Source: Erythroxylum novogranatense
Taxonomy: Eukaryota > Streptophyta > Magnoliopsida > Malpighiales > Erythroxylaceae
Length of the DNA: 64,000 nucleotides
Reading direction: 5' to 3'
NCBI GenBank assembly: GCA_029891385.1
Contig: CM057233.1
Span: 36,191,540-36,255,539, forward strand
Below, piece after piece: positions 22,891 through 35,182 of the stretch. Made by a program: the position numbers and the translations under genes. The notes under the pieces were generated by a model that was not told the DNA's origin, ran no database searches, and was given only the letters and a program-made list of their open reading frames with translations. Each line of letters begins with the position of its first letter. Positions within the stretch are counted from its first letter, which is position 1.

Positions 22891-24276
22891 ATGAAGGTCA
22901 AGGAGTTCAGGGGGTCCTCCCGTCTCCCTAAATCCAAAAAGTAAGCCAAGGGGCCAAGAGCTTCTTCGAAGGCGAAAAGGCAGAGGAAGGAGGCAGAGGG
23001 CAGTGAAGACGCCGCTCAGCCAATGGAGTTGGAGCGATCTACAGCATTGTTGGCCCTTCCATCCACCGAGGATCGCCCTGTCGTGTCAGCGTCATTGCCG
23101 GTCTAGCCGATGAGTGCGGACCTGGTGGATTCGGAGGAGGAAGAGATGGAGCCGCCACTCAAAAGGAAGAGGACTGCTCGGAGTGGTGGTCCATCGTCCA
23201 GTCAGCTGGAGAGAGAGATGGTGGAAAAGCAAGCGCCCCGATTGGATAAGGGCAAGGGGAAAGACCGAGCTTCCAGCGGTGGAAAATGGGACCCCGCGAT
23301 CAGTCTTGATAAGACTGTGTCGCTTAGGGATGTCGACGTCGCTCTGCACATTGCCCAGAAAGTTGTTCCTCCTGCGGACGATAAGTTTTTCGATACGCTG
23401 GACCATAAAGAACTCTTCGCTCGTCTCGTCCGCTGCTGTACCAGGGATATGACGTTCGCCTCGGTGATGTATCAACATGTTGATCAGCTCGATAAAGTGA
23501 ACCAAACTATGGATCGGGAGGTTCACGACCTTCTTGAGCAAATTAATACTCTGAGAGCTGAACTTTTAGAGGTGAAGGAGGAGAAGGACGTCTTACGAGG
23601 CCAACTCTCTTCGATGGAGGAGGAGAGGAATATTTTGGAGGAAGAGAAGAGCGTTTTGAGGGTTCAACTAGCTTCGGGGGAGGAAAAGAGGGGTAGAATG
23701 CTTGCTTCCAGGGCCGAGCTGGACAGTGAATACAGAATGTCGCAGCTCCGCATTGAGGGCCTAAGAAAAAAGGTGGCCAATGCCGCTTCAAGGGTGCGAC
23801 TAGAGGAGGAGCTTCATTCGAAAGCCTTCCGACAGTGTCACGAGGCGCAAACAGAAAAAATAGAGGTGGAGAAGAAAATGTTGGAGATGTAGGGCTCTGT
23901 TAAGGAGCAACGAATTGAGGCGATCAAGCGATGGAAAGAGCAGTATTTACAGGAGGAGTGTTTGGAGTTTTCCTTTGACTTGGCTCTTTCCATCTTGAAG
24001 AGTTGCCAAAACGTTTGCGTCCCTGACGGGTCGGAGCGTCCTTCATTCGAGGACTATGCCGAGCCGTTGCTTCCATTCGAGCTTGGCCTTTCACTCGAAG
24101 AGATGAGAGAGAGAGCCGAAAAGGAAAAAGAGGTCTTGGCAGATGAGATGCTGGACCTCAGTTCTGAAGAGGAAGAGGATGTCTCTCCAATGTCTTCTTT
24201 TGCCAATCCGGCTATTGGCCCTTCTCCTGCTGATCCGACTGCTGGCCCTTCCTCTCCCCCCGTAGGATCAAAATGA
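22891..24276 (+). pseudogene. Coiled-coil protein, 3' half of the split gene (copy 1)
   Basis: The same frame runs from 22891 to the TGA at 24274-24276, broken only by TAA at 22942, TAG at 23104 and TAG at 23890. It encodes a basic, lysine-rich segment, an acidic patch followed by KRKR (a nuclear-localisation-like PPLKRKR at 23150-23170), then a helix-rich region. From about 23500 to 23900 it is a long heptad-rich coiled coil (LEQINTLRAELLEVKEEKD). A conserved C-terminal block follows (SILKSCQNVCVPDGSERPSF). The end is acidic and proline-rich. A closely related sequence lies at 53727-54900. The function is unknown. Coiled-coil C-termini on PF04195-type proteins are common in plant databases. 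Confidence 0.7.
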
Positions 24277-24500
24277 TTTTTTTTCCCTCTTCAATGCTCA
24301 TCTGGTCGGGCTTGTGACCAGAACGTAAATTCAAGGAAATGAAGTTTTTGTTTTTCATCACCATCTGTCGTGTTAAAATTGGACGATCTTTTCCAATAAC
24401 AGGTAGTGAACGAACGCATTCGATGTGCGTCGATCGGTCGTATTGTCTGAGAGGGCCATGGTTGACCCAGGCAATATAACTTAGTCGTACGATTGTGAGG
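24277..24500 (+). other. Conserved 3' flank of the coiled-coil gene (copy 1)
   Basis: From the stop codon the sequence stays very close to 54908-55110, including 'catctggtcgggcttgtgaccagaacgtaa' and 'tgtcgtgttaaaattggacgat'. This shows that the duplicated module extends past the coding part. Confidence 0.75.
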
Positions 24501-24785
24501 CCGAGCGATCCGATATTAATCTTCTCGGCATCGCCTGGTTCTAATGATCTTGTCTTGGAACCTGGCCGAGCGATGTCAAGGCCGAGCGATGGTTCCAAGA
24601 TCTTGTCTTAGCAACCTGGCTGAGAGTGGTCGAGGCCGAGCGATCGGAGATTAATCTTCTCAGCATCGCCTGGTTTTAAGGATCTTGTCTTGGCAACCTG
24701 GCTGAGCGATGTCGAGGCCGCGCGATGGTTCCAAGATCTTGTCTTGCGAACCTAACCGACAGTGGTCGAGGCCGAGTGATGGTTA
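24500..24785. repeat. 55-bp tandem repeats downstream of copy 1
   Basis: Several diverged copies of a unit of about 55 bases contain ggccgagcgatggttccaag and gatcttgtcttggcaacctg. Within each unit gcCGAGCG occurs twice. The array matches that at 55150-55570. Confidence 0.8.
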
Positions 24786-24829
24786 CAGTAAGATAGCTCT
24801 ATATAATTCACAAATTATTTCTCTCAAGT

Positions 24830-25575
24830 ATGGCTCATTGTCTCCTTTTGCTTTCGTCTGCTTTTGCTTGCGTCTCCTTTTGCGACCGTCTATTTTTGCG
24901 ACCGTCTGCTTTTCCACTCCCGTTTGTTTTTCTTCTTTCGTCTGCTTTTCAACTTCCGTCTGTTTTTCTTCTTTCGTCTGCTTTTTAATGTCTTTGATCG
25001 TCTTACTTATATCGACTTACTTTGACATCGTCTTACTTTCGCTTCATCTAACTAATATCGTCCTACTTTGATCACCTTACTTCCGTCTGCTTTTCGATTC
25101 CGTCTGTTTTTCTTCTTCCATCTGCTTTTCAGCTTCCATCTGCTTTTGCTTTCGTCTCCTTTTCAACTTCCGTTAGTTTTTCTTCTTTCCTCTGCTTCTA
25201 TCTTCTCACTTCTATCGTCTTACTGCGACATCGTCTTACTTTCGCTTCGTCTAACTTTTATCATCCTACTTTGATCGTCTTACTCCCGTCTGCTTTTCAA
25301 CTCCGTCTGTTTTTCTTCTTTCGTCTGCTTTTCAGCTCCCGTTTGCTTTTGTTTTTGTCTACTTTTCAACTTTCGTATGTTTTTCTTCTTTCGTCTGCTT
25401 TTACTTCCGTCTGCTTTTGCTTCCATCTGCTTTTCAGCTCTCCTCTGCCTTTCAAATTCCATCTGCTTTTCAATAGCTTCTGTATGTTTTTCTACGTCTA
25501 TTTTTCATTGTCTGCTTTTTCATCATTATTTGTACTTCATCCAAATCATTTATGTAAAGTCGTTTTAACTTAACA
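24830..25575 (-). repeat. Family D LTR fragment, minus orientation
   Basis: The fragment is filled with degenerate cttccgtctgctttt(caa/tctt) repeats and a block of 'catcgtcttactttcgcttcgtc'. It ends in GTTTTAACTTAACA, the LTR start on the minus strand. The left end is truncated against the 55-bp repeat array. The hydrophobic translations of these repeats are by-products of the pyrimidine-rich sequence. Confidence 0.7.
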
Positions 25576-25584
25576 ATCTCCTCG

Positions 25585-26300
25585 TTTTTAACTGGATAGA
25601 TTTCCTCTGTCACATAGATTGATGTTTCAATTAATAGGTATAATGTTCTAGCTGCTATAATAAATTCAAACACTGCCAATAGCGTATTGCAGAGGTAAGC
25701 AAACATGAGGAGAATTAGAGAAGACGACCAGAACAGAGATTGACGTTTCAATTCATAGCTGATAGATTTCTGGAGACCATCATCATTTTTTACTTGTGGC
25801 GAAGAAAGAGACGCTACCCCCCAAAATGTATGAACCAGATCGAATAATCTTCTAACTGCTATAATAATGTCGAATCCTGGCAAAAAAGTATTAAACAAGT
25901 AAGCAAACATGAGGAGAATTAGAGAAGAAGAGCAGCAGAATAGAGATTGACATTTCAATTCATAGCTGATAGATTTCTACAGACCGTCATCATTTTTTAC
26001 TTGCGTCGAAGAAAGACACGCCAACCCCCAAAATGTATAAACCAGATATCCAATAATCTTGTAACTGCTGTAATAATGTCGATTCCTGCTAAAAACGTAT
26101 TGAAGAACTTAGTAAACATGAGGAGAATTAGTCAAGAAGAGCACTAGAATAGAGATTAACGTTCAAAAACGTAATAAAGAAGTAAGCGAACATGAGGAGA
26201 ATTAAAGAAGAAGAGCACCAGAATAGAGATTGATGTTTCAATTCATAGGTCATAGATTTCATTTTTTACTTGCGGCAAGGAAAGACACGCTAACCCCCAC
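25585..26300 (-). repeat. 207-bp tandem repeat next to a family D LTR
   Basis: The anchor 'gattga(c/t)gtttcaattcata' recurs at 25620, 25741, 25948, 26156 and 26231, giving one short unit (121), two full units (207 and 208) and a partial unit (75). On the minus strand the full units stay open as a 69-residue repeat carrying SLILLMFAYL and VKNDDGLQKSISYEL, within an open frame covering 25470-25958. The position just inside the polypurine tract is where some plant copia elements hold extra, sometimes env-like, reading frames. Homology to any known protein is not recognised. Confidence 0.7.
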
Positions 26301-26793
26301 AATGTATGAACTATCAAATCAAACAACTTGTTTATCCACGTTTCTAATTATTATACACGTCTTACTCCTGACAGGTTGACCTTCTACAATCATTTTCTCT
26401 TCTTCGGAAATTACTATCATTGCTTGCCTTTACTTTTCTCTACGCATTCAGAAATAACCATGATTGCTTGCGTTTTTTTCCATCCGTTTATCAATCAATC
26501 ATTTAAGGGTCGTGTCTTTATCATCAAAATATTTTACATCGAAATTTGATCCCTGGCACGCCCTCCACTGACACCTTTATATTCTAACTTCTTACCTTTT
26601 CTTCTGTTGTCTTAACCTTAAAGCAAATCTATCGTAATCGCTTTAACATTTTCTCCACCCAAACTTTACTTCTCTCAACTACCCTTTTCTTTTACTTATC
26701 AAATTCTCTGTTCTACATTCTGACTGCATTTATACTCCATTTTTGTAAGGCCCCCTGCTTATTCTCTGCTGCATTCTTCGAGTACTAAGGTAT
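26300..26793. other. Helitron-associated 5' DNA, left of element C
   Basis: There is no reading frame of note. The part 26690-26793 matches 44120-44205 ('ttctgactgcat.tatactccatttt', 'cctgcttattctctg', 'attcttcgagta.taaggtat'). Once element C is removed, the two matches form a tandem pair in front of the Helitron gene. This is probably the promoter-side part of the Helitron. Confidence 0.55.
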
Positions 26794-26798
26794 ACATG
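26794..26798. repeat. Left TSD of element C (acatg)
   Basis: Identical to 44047-44051. Confidence 0.9.
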
Positions 26799-27656
26799 TG
26801 ATTGAGCCAAGTTTATATTATAAATTGGCTGCATTTTCATAGCTGCTTATGCATGTATTGACTCCTGATTAATGATTTTTGTGCTTAAATTGGTTCCTCA
26901 TACTGAGTTCTTTCAATTCTCAATTTGTCAGTGAATTTTCATGATTTGATACTTATGTTTCCACAATTTTATTGGGACAATTGATACTGCAAGTTGTTGT
27001 TTTTGTTGTTATTTAATTTCAGGAACAAAGGAGTCAACGTCAGGAAGTAAACAGTCAAAGTCTTTCCGCACGTCGCGACGCATGGCATTTCACACGATGC
27101 GGCGAACATACTTCCACACGTCGCGCGCAGACGATGCGATGCATTTGACGCGACGAAAGCGATTTATTGCACACGCCGCGATTTAATTTAATTGATTTAT
27201 TTTGTTCGTCATGACGAACGAGCGGATACCCAATTCTTATGGAAAGTTTTGTCTCACTGTTCCAACCCGCCCGTGACCCATCATATAAGACTTGCTATTT
27301 TAGGTCATCGAGACTTTTGTCATGCGGACTTTTGGAATCTGAGATGGCTTGGAACGCAGACTGGAAGGAGAAGACCTTCACATTTTATCATCGTCTACCA
27401 TCATCACCACAGTCGCCATCATCACCGTCATCGTCTTCTGCAAACATGAGCCTCGTTCATTCTCCAGTATCCGAGGGATCGACCGGAGTCATGCGTAGCT
27501 AAGCCAACCTTCCTCTTGAAGATGTAGCAATGGCTTGAGTTTACAGAGCTTCAAAGGGGAGTAACACTTAGTATCTGAAGTCTAGTATATTTGTGTAAAT
27601 TTCTGAGTTAGAGGATTGCATCGATATATTTAGATTAGCATTGTTATAGTTTAACC
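26799..27656 (+). repeat. 5' LTR of element C, first part
   Basis: Begins TGATTGAGCC and matches 42509-43410. It includes the CGTCGCGACG motif at 27070 and a TATATAAG-like stretch near 27284. It is cut after ttaacc by the copia insertion. Confidence 0.9.
27652..27656. repeat. Left TSD of the nested copia element (taacc)
   Basis: Identical to 37278-37282. The undisturbed site is seen in the 3' LTR of C at about 43407-43412. Confidence 0.92.
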
Positions 27657-29751
27657 TGTTGGAGTTATGTAAATATAGTGCCCTGGAAAGCAAGTGTATT
27701 TACATGTAACTTTATCTTCTTCGCCATGATTTTGTAATGAAAATATTTATTATTAATAAAACAAAAGAGTTTGGTTTTATCTGTATGAGCATTATATATC
27801 TGGTCATAAGGTACCAAGATTCATTTGTAAGTAATATACATATATATAGAGATGTATGGGAAACGTGTATATTATTAGAATCTGAATTAATTGATTCACA
27901 GTTGAATAATTAAGTTGGTCGTTTGATTATGGTTTAGGCGTAGTGTTGCAATTTATCTCCATATAAGTAAAGGATTTTACTTAAAGGGAATGATGAGTTT
28001 CATATCATGATAGTAGTAGACTATCGATAATGGCACTATTAAATGAATCTGACTCAAGTATGTTTTCAAGAATAAAGTGGGCGTTACTTTAATCTTAAAA
28101 CATACAACTTAAGCATTCGCTATTATGAACCACAATCTTGATGAGTGGTGAACTCATATGTGTTTCATTATAATTCTTGATATGATCGGAATGGATTTTT
28201 ACAGGTATTAATCCGATTATTCGCATGTTGGAATTATTAATTGAAACATGTATCGAGAACATTCACTCAAATAAAGAGTTTATAGTGTTATCATCTCTTC
28301 TAGATGTTTTAAGGAGATTTGGTGATTAAACTGGCGCGATGGTTTGATGGACTAGCTACCCATCAAGTCTTAACACTAAGATGAGATCTTATGTGTTAAT
28401 CACCATATAAAGTAAAATGAGAGATCTAGAAGGAAAAACCAACATAAGGGCAAAACGGTAATTTTACCCTTTGTTGTGCGAATGGCTATAATAAGGTTCT
28501 AAATAAGGTTTACAATTGGACATATTCTCATAATATTTAATAAGTCAAGAGTTCAACTAATTGTTTTTAGTGGAATGACATTTATTTAATAAGCTAGAAT
28601 TAATTCCAATGAGATTGAATTATTTCTGGGCTTATTGGAGCTTGAATTATCAAAGTCCAATAAGATTCCCCACTTGGCTTTAAGGAAGGTTATTAAGCTA
28701 AGTAAGAAGTAGTTTGGAGGCTTTAGAAGTCCATAATTGAATGATGGGCTTATACTAATTAATGGTTAATTGGAAGCCCATATGTTCATTTAAAAATGGG
28801 CTTGTTTTGGTTTAATGTAATTGATTAGATTAATTATATTAAAACAATTTTTTAAATGGAGAAGAAGCAATTTCGAAATTGTGTTAGGTTAGATGTGTAA
28901 CCACACATTTGACATTAAAATACTAAATAAAGATGGTCTTTATTATGGTTCATCATTATTAAATGGAGTTATGAACTTACCATTAAATGGTTTAATGGTT
29001 GGCTTTTAATGTTGGCATGTAACCTATTTGCATTCATTAGATTAAAGATGAAAGATGTGCATTAGATGGACCATCTTCCTTCTTTCTTCTTGCCAAAACC
29101 AAAATGGGTATTCAATTATAGGTTATGGTCTTTTCAAATAGCCATTTTAAAGATAAATGAAGTAAGTCTCATTTATTGGCTATTTGATGAGTGATTAATG
29201 TAAGAAGTGATGCATTGGATGCCTCTCACTCTTTCCATTTATGCATATTTCGAAATTGAGAGGTAAGAAAGGGTTCTTGCATGTTTTTTAGACATTCTCT
29301 CTTTTAATGCAAGAGAGAACCGAAATTCCTAAGTGAAAGAATTGAAAGAGTTTCATTTTGGTTCTTCTTCTTCTAAGAAAATCTCCTCCAAATATTTATT
29401 CTCCTTTCCCACCAAAGGATTTTGTTAACCTAGTTGTCCTTGAAGAACAAGTGGTAAATCTAATTGGTAGAGGATACTACTACAAGGAAGAAGATAGATT
29501 GCTAAAGGAAAGACTCAAAGGCAAAAGTTTTGGATACAAGAAGGAGAGGATAGCGCGGTGAGGATTTAAAGTTGTGAATAAGGAGTCGGTAATTCCTTTT
29601 ATCTTGTTCTTAGTTTTATTATCCTTATACCATATCATGTATGGATTAGCATATTGATTTGGATATATTGCTTCCGCTGCAAGATGATTTCTTAAAAGTT
29701 TTGAAATCATCGTTTCTCCAAACTAAGCATGCTTTCTTTTCCGATCCAACA
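27657..29751 (+). repeat. 5' LTR of the copia element
   Basis: 2095 bases, with sparse mismatches and short indels relative to 35183-37277. No gene; the open frame at 29358-29561 is repeated in the other LTR and resembles nothing. Confidence 0.94.
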
Positions 29752-29753
29752 AT

Positions 29754-29765
29754 TGGTATCGAGAC
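29754..29765 (+). other. Primer binding site of the copia element
   Basis: TGGTATCGAGAC, close to the initiator-Met site TGGTATCAGAGC, two bases after the LTR. Confidence 0.8.
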
Positions 29766-31249
29766 GGTTTTCATGCATGATTTCGGTTCCTATATGGTGG
29801 ATGCATGGGTTGGCAATCTTTTATGTATACTTCATATTTTATGTGATAGAAATATATATGGTATATGTTGCTCTTTTGGTTGTCCATAGAAGTTAAATTT
29901 TATCTTGTAAGATTTCTTCATTTAGTTGTAACAAGGAGGGTGGTCTATCATCACCATGTTTCCTCCTTGGTTTCTTTTTCTATTTTATTTGATTTTGTAA
30001 TGTACAAATTGATGTAATGATGAAGAAGGAGCAGCCATGGATTGAAGAAATGGAAAGGTAAAATTTTCGATGTATCCTTTGTGTTTTGGCATAAGTTTTG
30101 TGAAAACTAAGTTGCTGGAATTTTGTTTCAATGAATCATATTTCAGTTATGATTGGAAAACAAGTGCTGGTTTTTTGTTTCAAAGAATCCAATTTCGGTT
30201 TTGCTAAAATACTAAGTGCTATGTTTAATTTTCATGAAATGAGTTTCGGTTTTAATAAAACAAGTGCTGGAATTTTTTGTCAAAACAAAGATTTGGTTTT
30301 CTAAAAATCTAGTGCTGGAATTTTATTTTTCTAAATGACAAAATTCTAATTTCATAAATGCCATTACATTTTGTTTACCGAATGGGCCAGATCATGTTAG
30401 CGAAGAGTTCGAAGCGGAAGATCCAAGATGAAGAAGCATATTTTGGGCCTAAAAGGCTTGTAATTATTTTATGTTTCTAGGATGGACAATCAAAAGTGGC
30501 TTTATTAGTTCATGTGATGAATGGAGAAATGAATGCTTGTAATATGTGATATTATGTGATTACATGTCATTTAGAAAATTGCCAACCTTAGGCCTTGCCA
30601 TGCATTCATTATGTATGAGATATATAATGAAATAATATAGGATGGATAATAAATTGCATCTAGACAAGATGGTATTTAAAACTTAAAGCCCAAAAAGATT
30701 GAGTGGGAGAGGATGCTCCTGTGAGAGTCCACGGTCTCCAAATGATGGCCCGTTTGCATGTGGTGAAGTGTTACTCCCCATCGGAGGGCATGGATCCTAG
30801 ATCTTGCATGGTTTGGGTCTCCTTAAGGATAAGTCCACTTAATGATAGAAAATATGACCTCTCACCGAGGCATAATTTGTAGGTATCTTTAGTGAATGAA
30901 TCAAATGGTTATACACTCAACATTTTTTATCAATAAACTGCCCACCGTAGCTCTGTTGGTAAAAGTATGGACCAAATTAAGACGCTTCTTAAAAAATTAA
31001 GCATGAGATGCTTGGTAGTTTTTTGAGTGGGAGGGTCCCAGTTTTTCTTTTAATAGATAAGATGGCCCACCGTCACTTAGTCTGTTATAGATAAGAAAAA
31101 TAACCGTCATATAATGTTTTAATTTTTAAGTTTTGTTAAATCTATCATCATGCATACATGCATCATGATTTTATACAAAGTTCCATAAATTGTTGACTAG
31201 TATGCTCATGTTTTAATAATTTATATTTTCAGACATAATCAACCACAAA
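29766..31249 (+). other. Untranslated leader of the copia element
   Basis: No coding sequence. Between about 30105 and 30330 the phrase aagtgctgg(a)attttg recurs at roughly 50-base intervals (about five diverged copies), a leader minisatellite. The remainder is AT-rich, with a short GC-richer patch at 30720-30800. Confidence 0.7.
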
Positions 31250-32135
31250 ATGAATCCACTCACCCTGCTCTTGACTAATAACAAATTGGAAAATGGAGAC
31301 AAGTTTAATGAATGGAGACGTAACCTTGACATTGTTCTTCAATATGAACGTATTTCATGGGTGTTAACTGAAAATGAGCCTACACCTCTAAGTGGAGATG
31401 CAAGTCCTGAGCAAGTCCAACAACATGAGCGTTGGCAGAATGCTGACAAGACTACTAAGTGTTATATTCTGGCTTCTGTCAACGGCATGTTGCAAAAGCA
31501 AATTGCTTGTATGAAAACTGCTAGTGCAATGGTCCATCACCTACATGAGATGTTTGGTGTGAGGACTAGGTCTGCAAGAGTGAAAGCTATCCAAACCTTT
31601 CATAATCTCGAGACAAAACACGTGAACCGGTCGGGATTACATGATGAAGGTAATCTCTGCGGTCACCGAGGTTTGAGATGCTTAGGCGGATATGGATGCG
31701 GACACGCAGATGATTATGATCATCAATAGCTTAAACTCTTCTTTTCAACAATTTAAGTTGGACTATGAGCTCAACAGCAAGGATTACACCTTGAGTGAGT
31801 TGATGAATACCCTCCAGAGCACGGAGGAAATATTGAATATTAAGGCTCATGGGCCAGAAGCTAATGTAGCTTCTTCTTCTAAGCCCAAGGGTAAGGGCAA
31901 GGAAAAGAATAAGGGTCCAATGAAAAAGAAGGCCCAAATAGGGGTCAAGGCCAAACCCATGAAAAAGAAGGCCAAAGAGAACATCAAAGGAAAGTGTTTC
32001 CATTGTGATGAGATGGGCCACTGGAAAAGAAACTGTCCAGTCTACCTAGAGTCCCTCAAAAGCAAACAAGGTATGGGCTTCCTAAGTTTGTTAGGAACTA
32101 GAAATGTGGCGATTTATCTACTTCTTGGATATTAG
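31250..32135 (+). pseudogene. Copia gag with zinc knuckle
   Basis: The ATG at 31250 opens a gag capsid frame (NNKLENGDKFNEWRRNLDI, then CYILASVNGMLQ and VHHLHEMFG). A frameshift near 31660-31700 shifts it to the frame starting at 31692 (IINSLNSSFQQFKLDY), followed by a lysine-rich linker and the knuckle CFHCDEMGHWKRNC. This is the usual plant copia UBN2-type capsid with a CX2CX4HX4C knuckle that binds RNA. It is not translatable as one protein because of the frameshift. Confidence 0.88.
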
Positions 32136-33210
32136 ATTCAGAGCCACTAACCATGTTTGTAATTCTTTGCAGGGTTCAATGAAGGAAAAGACTTCCTAAA
32201 GGCCAGTTTCAAGTTAAGATAGCAGATGGTTCCTATGTTTCAGCAGAATCAGTGGGAGTAGTTATCTTGGACTTTCCTAGTGGTCATAGGTTATATTTGG
32301 AAGATGTTTATTACATGCCAATGATTGTAAGGAACATGATTTCTGTTTTTTGTCTAATAAAATTTGGCTATTCCTTATATTTTGAAAAGGTTGTTTCAAT
32401 ATATGAGAATAAGGATTTTATTTGTGACGCGATAATTAAACAGGATTGTTTTTATAGAACCTATGAAAGGCTCACTAAACACCACGTAATTGATAAAACC
32501 AAGACAATCCAATATCTCTAGCATTAATTCAAAGTATCTGTGGCATCTAAGGATGGGTCATATCAATCGAAAAGACTTGACAGCTAGTAAAGGATGGGAT
32601 CCTTATGGGCTTGGATAGTGATCCATTACCCACCGTGAATCTTGTATTGAAGAAAAATGACAAAAGCCTCATTTCCTTCTAAAGGAAACAGATTTGAATC
32701 CACATTGGACATGGTACATACTAATGTGTGGGCCCATGAATGTACAAGCTAGAGGAGGTTATGAATATTTCATAACTTTTATAGATGATTACTCAAGACA
32801 TGGTTATTTGTATTTGATGCATAAAAGAGTGAATCTTTTGAAAAGTTCAAAGAATTCAAAGTCAAGTTGAGAAGCAACTTGGCAAGCCATTAAAACAGAC
32901 TTGATCGGATCGAGGTGGTGAGTATTTATCGGAGAGTTCCAGCAATATTTAATTGACAATGGAATTGTTTCCAATTTGTCGACTCCTCGTACACCTCAAT
33001 GTAATGGTGTAGCGAGAGAGAAATAGAACTCTATTGGAAATGGTAAGATCAATGATGTCCTATGCTAGCCTTCCAAAATCGTTACGGGATATGCCATACA
33101 AACGGCAACATATCTTCTTAACTTTGCTCCATCCAAATCGGTGCCTAAAACACCTAGGGAGTTGTGGACTGGCCGAGTGCCTTCATTGAGGCACTTGAGG
33201 ACTTGGGGCT
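32136..33210 (+). pseudogene. Copia protease and integrase remnants
   Basis: An open frame at 32252-32521 holds the stretch upstream of integrase (LYLEDVYYMPMIVRNMISV), which in copia elements lies between protease and integrase. 'LWHLRMGHIN' (about 32538) is the integrase zinc-finger start, 'FITFIDDYSRHGY' (about 32770) holds the first catalytic Asp, and 'TPRTPQCNGVARE' (about 32983) is the region of the catalytic Glu. Several frameshifts separate these pieces. The protease active site is not recognisable. Confidence 0.82.
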
Positions 33211-33639
33211 GTCCAGCTCATGTTCTAAAGCCTGAATCCACAAAGATGGAACCAAGGTCAAGTATGTTTGTTTGTAAGATATCCCACGGAACTCGAGGGT
33301 ACTATTTTACAGCCCTCATGATAGGAAGGTATTTGTGTCGACAAATGCAAACTTCTTAGAGGAAGAGTTTGTGAGAAATCACAAAGGAAGAAGTGAAGTA
33401 GTACTAAAGGAGTTAGCAATTTCATCCAAACCAAGAGTTGTTTTGGATATGACGAACAAGATGTCTAAATGGATTCAAGAGTTGAATCGGAAGTGCAACC
33501 CGAACATCAAGATGTGCCTAGACGTAGTGGGAGGGTTGTGAGACAACCAGATAGGTATCTGGGTTTAGGAGAAGGCTTAATTGCCATCTCGCACGAAGAA
33601 GAAATAGATCCCATTCGTATACACATGTGCTATTAATGA

Positions 33640-34300
33640 TGTTGATGCGGAAAATGGCTTAAGGCAATGGAATCGAAAATAAATTCTATGTATACTAATG
33701 AAGTGCAGGTCCTTGTAGATCTACCACCGTGTCTAAAACCATAGGGTGTAAATGGATCTACAAAAGGAAAAGGGGATCGGATGGAAAGGTAGAGACCTTT
33801 AAAGCTAGATTGATAGCTAAAGGCTATACTCAAAAGGAGGGTGTAGACTACGAGGAGACTTTTTCTCCGGTTGCCATGCTTAAGTCCATCAGGATTCTTT
33901 TGGCCATAGCAACCTATTTCGATTATGAAATATGGAAAATGGATGTCAAAACCGTATTTCTGAATGGGAGGAGACCATTTATATTGACCAACCAGAAGGA
34001 TTCATTGAGCTAGGTAATGAGCATAAGGTTTGCAAGTTGCAAAGGTCCATTTATGGACTTAAGCAAGCATCTAGGTCTTGGAACATTAGGTTTGATAAGG
34101 CTATCAAAACCTATGGGTTCATACAAAACCTAGATGAGCCTTGTGTTTACAAAAGAATACAAGAAGGTAAGGTTACTTTCCTAATCCTCAGTATGTTGAT
34201 GACATTACGCTCATTGGAAATGATGTGGGAATGTTATCTGCATGTTAAGGATGGCTGAATGAACAGCTTTCAATGAAGGATTTGGGAGAGGCTACCTATG
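33640..34300 (+). pseudogene. Copia reverse transcriptase
   Basis: Two overlapping frames, 33729-34013 and 33932-34258, carry the RVT_2 signature pieces [36 protein letters not shown] and SIYGLKQASRSWN. The catalytic YVDD is readable at about 34194-34205, just after a one-base shift out of the second frame. A frameshift in the middle of the palm makes the enzyme non-functional. Confidence 0.9.
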
Positions 34301-34309
34301 TTCTAGGGA

Positions 34310-35168
34310 TCAAACTTATAAGGGATCGTAAGAACAAGAAGATAGTTTTGTCTCAACTAACTTACATTGAGAATATGCTCAATAAGTTCGCATGCAAGAT
34401 TCCAAGAGGGTTTCACTCCTACTAGACATGGAATCAAACTTTCAAAGGAACAAGCACCTAAAACCCAAGAGGAGGTTGAACGCATGCGTAACATTCCATA
34501 TGCTTGGCAGTTGGTAGTTTGATGTATGCAATCTTGTGCACTAGACCGGATATATGTTACGCAAATGGACCGGTAGCGATTTCATCCAATTTAGGAATGG
34601 AACATTGATCATGCGGTTAAGTGTATACTTAAGTATCTTCATAGGACGAAGAACTTAATGCTTGTTTACTATGGAAGTAATCTTATTCCGACAGGATATA
34701 CGGATTCTGATTTTCAATCAGATGTTGATTCAAAGAAATCAACTTCTGGTTCTATATTTACTTTAGGAGGTGGAGCCATAGTTTGGAGGAGTGTCAAGCA
34801 ATCTTGTATTGCCGATTCGACTATGGAGGTTGAGTATGTTGCTGCTTGTGAAGCGTGAAAGGAAGCGATCTGCTCGAAGTTCCTAAATGATTTGGAGGTA
34901 GTTCCAGAGGCAAAAAAGCCATTACACTTTATTGTGATAATAGTGGGGCAGTGGCTAATTCTAAAGAACCTCGGAACCACAAAGTCGCCAAACACATTGA
35001 GCAAAAGTATCATCTCATAAGGGAGATAATACAATGTGGAGAAGTGGATGTGGTAAAGATTCCTACAGAGCAAAACCTCACGATCCGTTCACAAAGACAT
35101 TGACTCAAAAGAGCTTTGAGGGTCACCTAGAAGAGATGGGAATGAAGGATATGTCAAACTTGCTTTAG
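34310..35168 (+). pseudogene. Copia RNase H and C-terminal end
   Basis: TGYTDSDFQSDVDSKKSTSG and the ADSTMEVEYVAACEA block identify the copia RNase H. Downstream, 'YCDNSGAVANSKEP' and 'KHIEQKYHL' motifs are readable in other frames. The polyprotein ends NLL-stop at 35166-35168. A premature TGA follows CEA at 34856-34858. Confidence 0.88.
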
Positions 35169-35170
35169 GG

Positions 35171-35182
35171 CAAGTGGGAGAT
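35171..35182 (+). other. Polypurine tract of the copia element
   Basis: CAAGTGGGAGAT directly precedes the 3' LTR. Confidence 0.85.

Noticed and set aside
29358..29561. Open frame in the copia LTR, repeated at 36802-37092
   Set aside because: Present in both LTRs with frame differences between them, and no recognisable domain, so treated as noncoding LTR.
30945..31085. SINE-like A box (tagctctgttgg) in the copia leader
   Set aside because: No convincing B box, tail or flanking duplication, and it lies inside the leader of the copia element.
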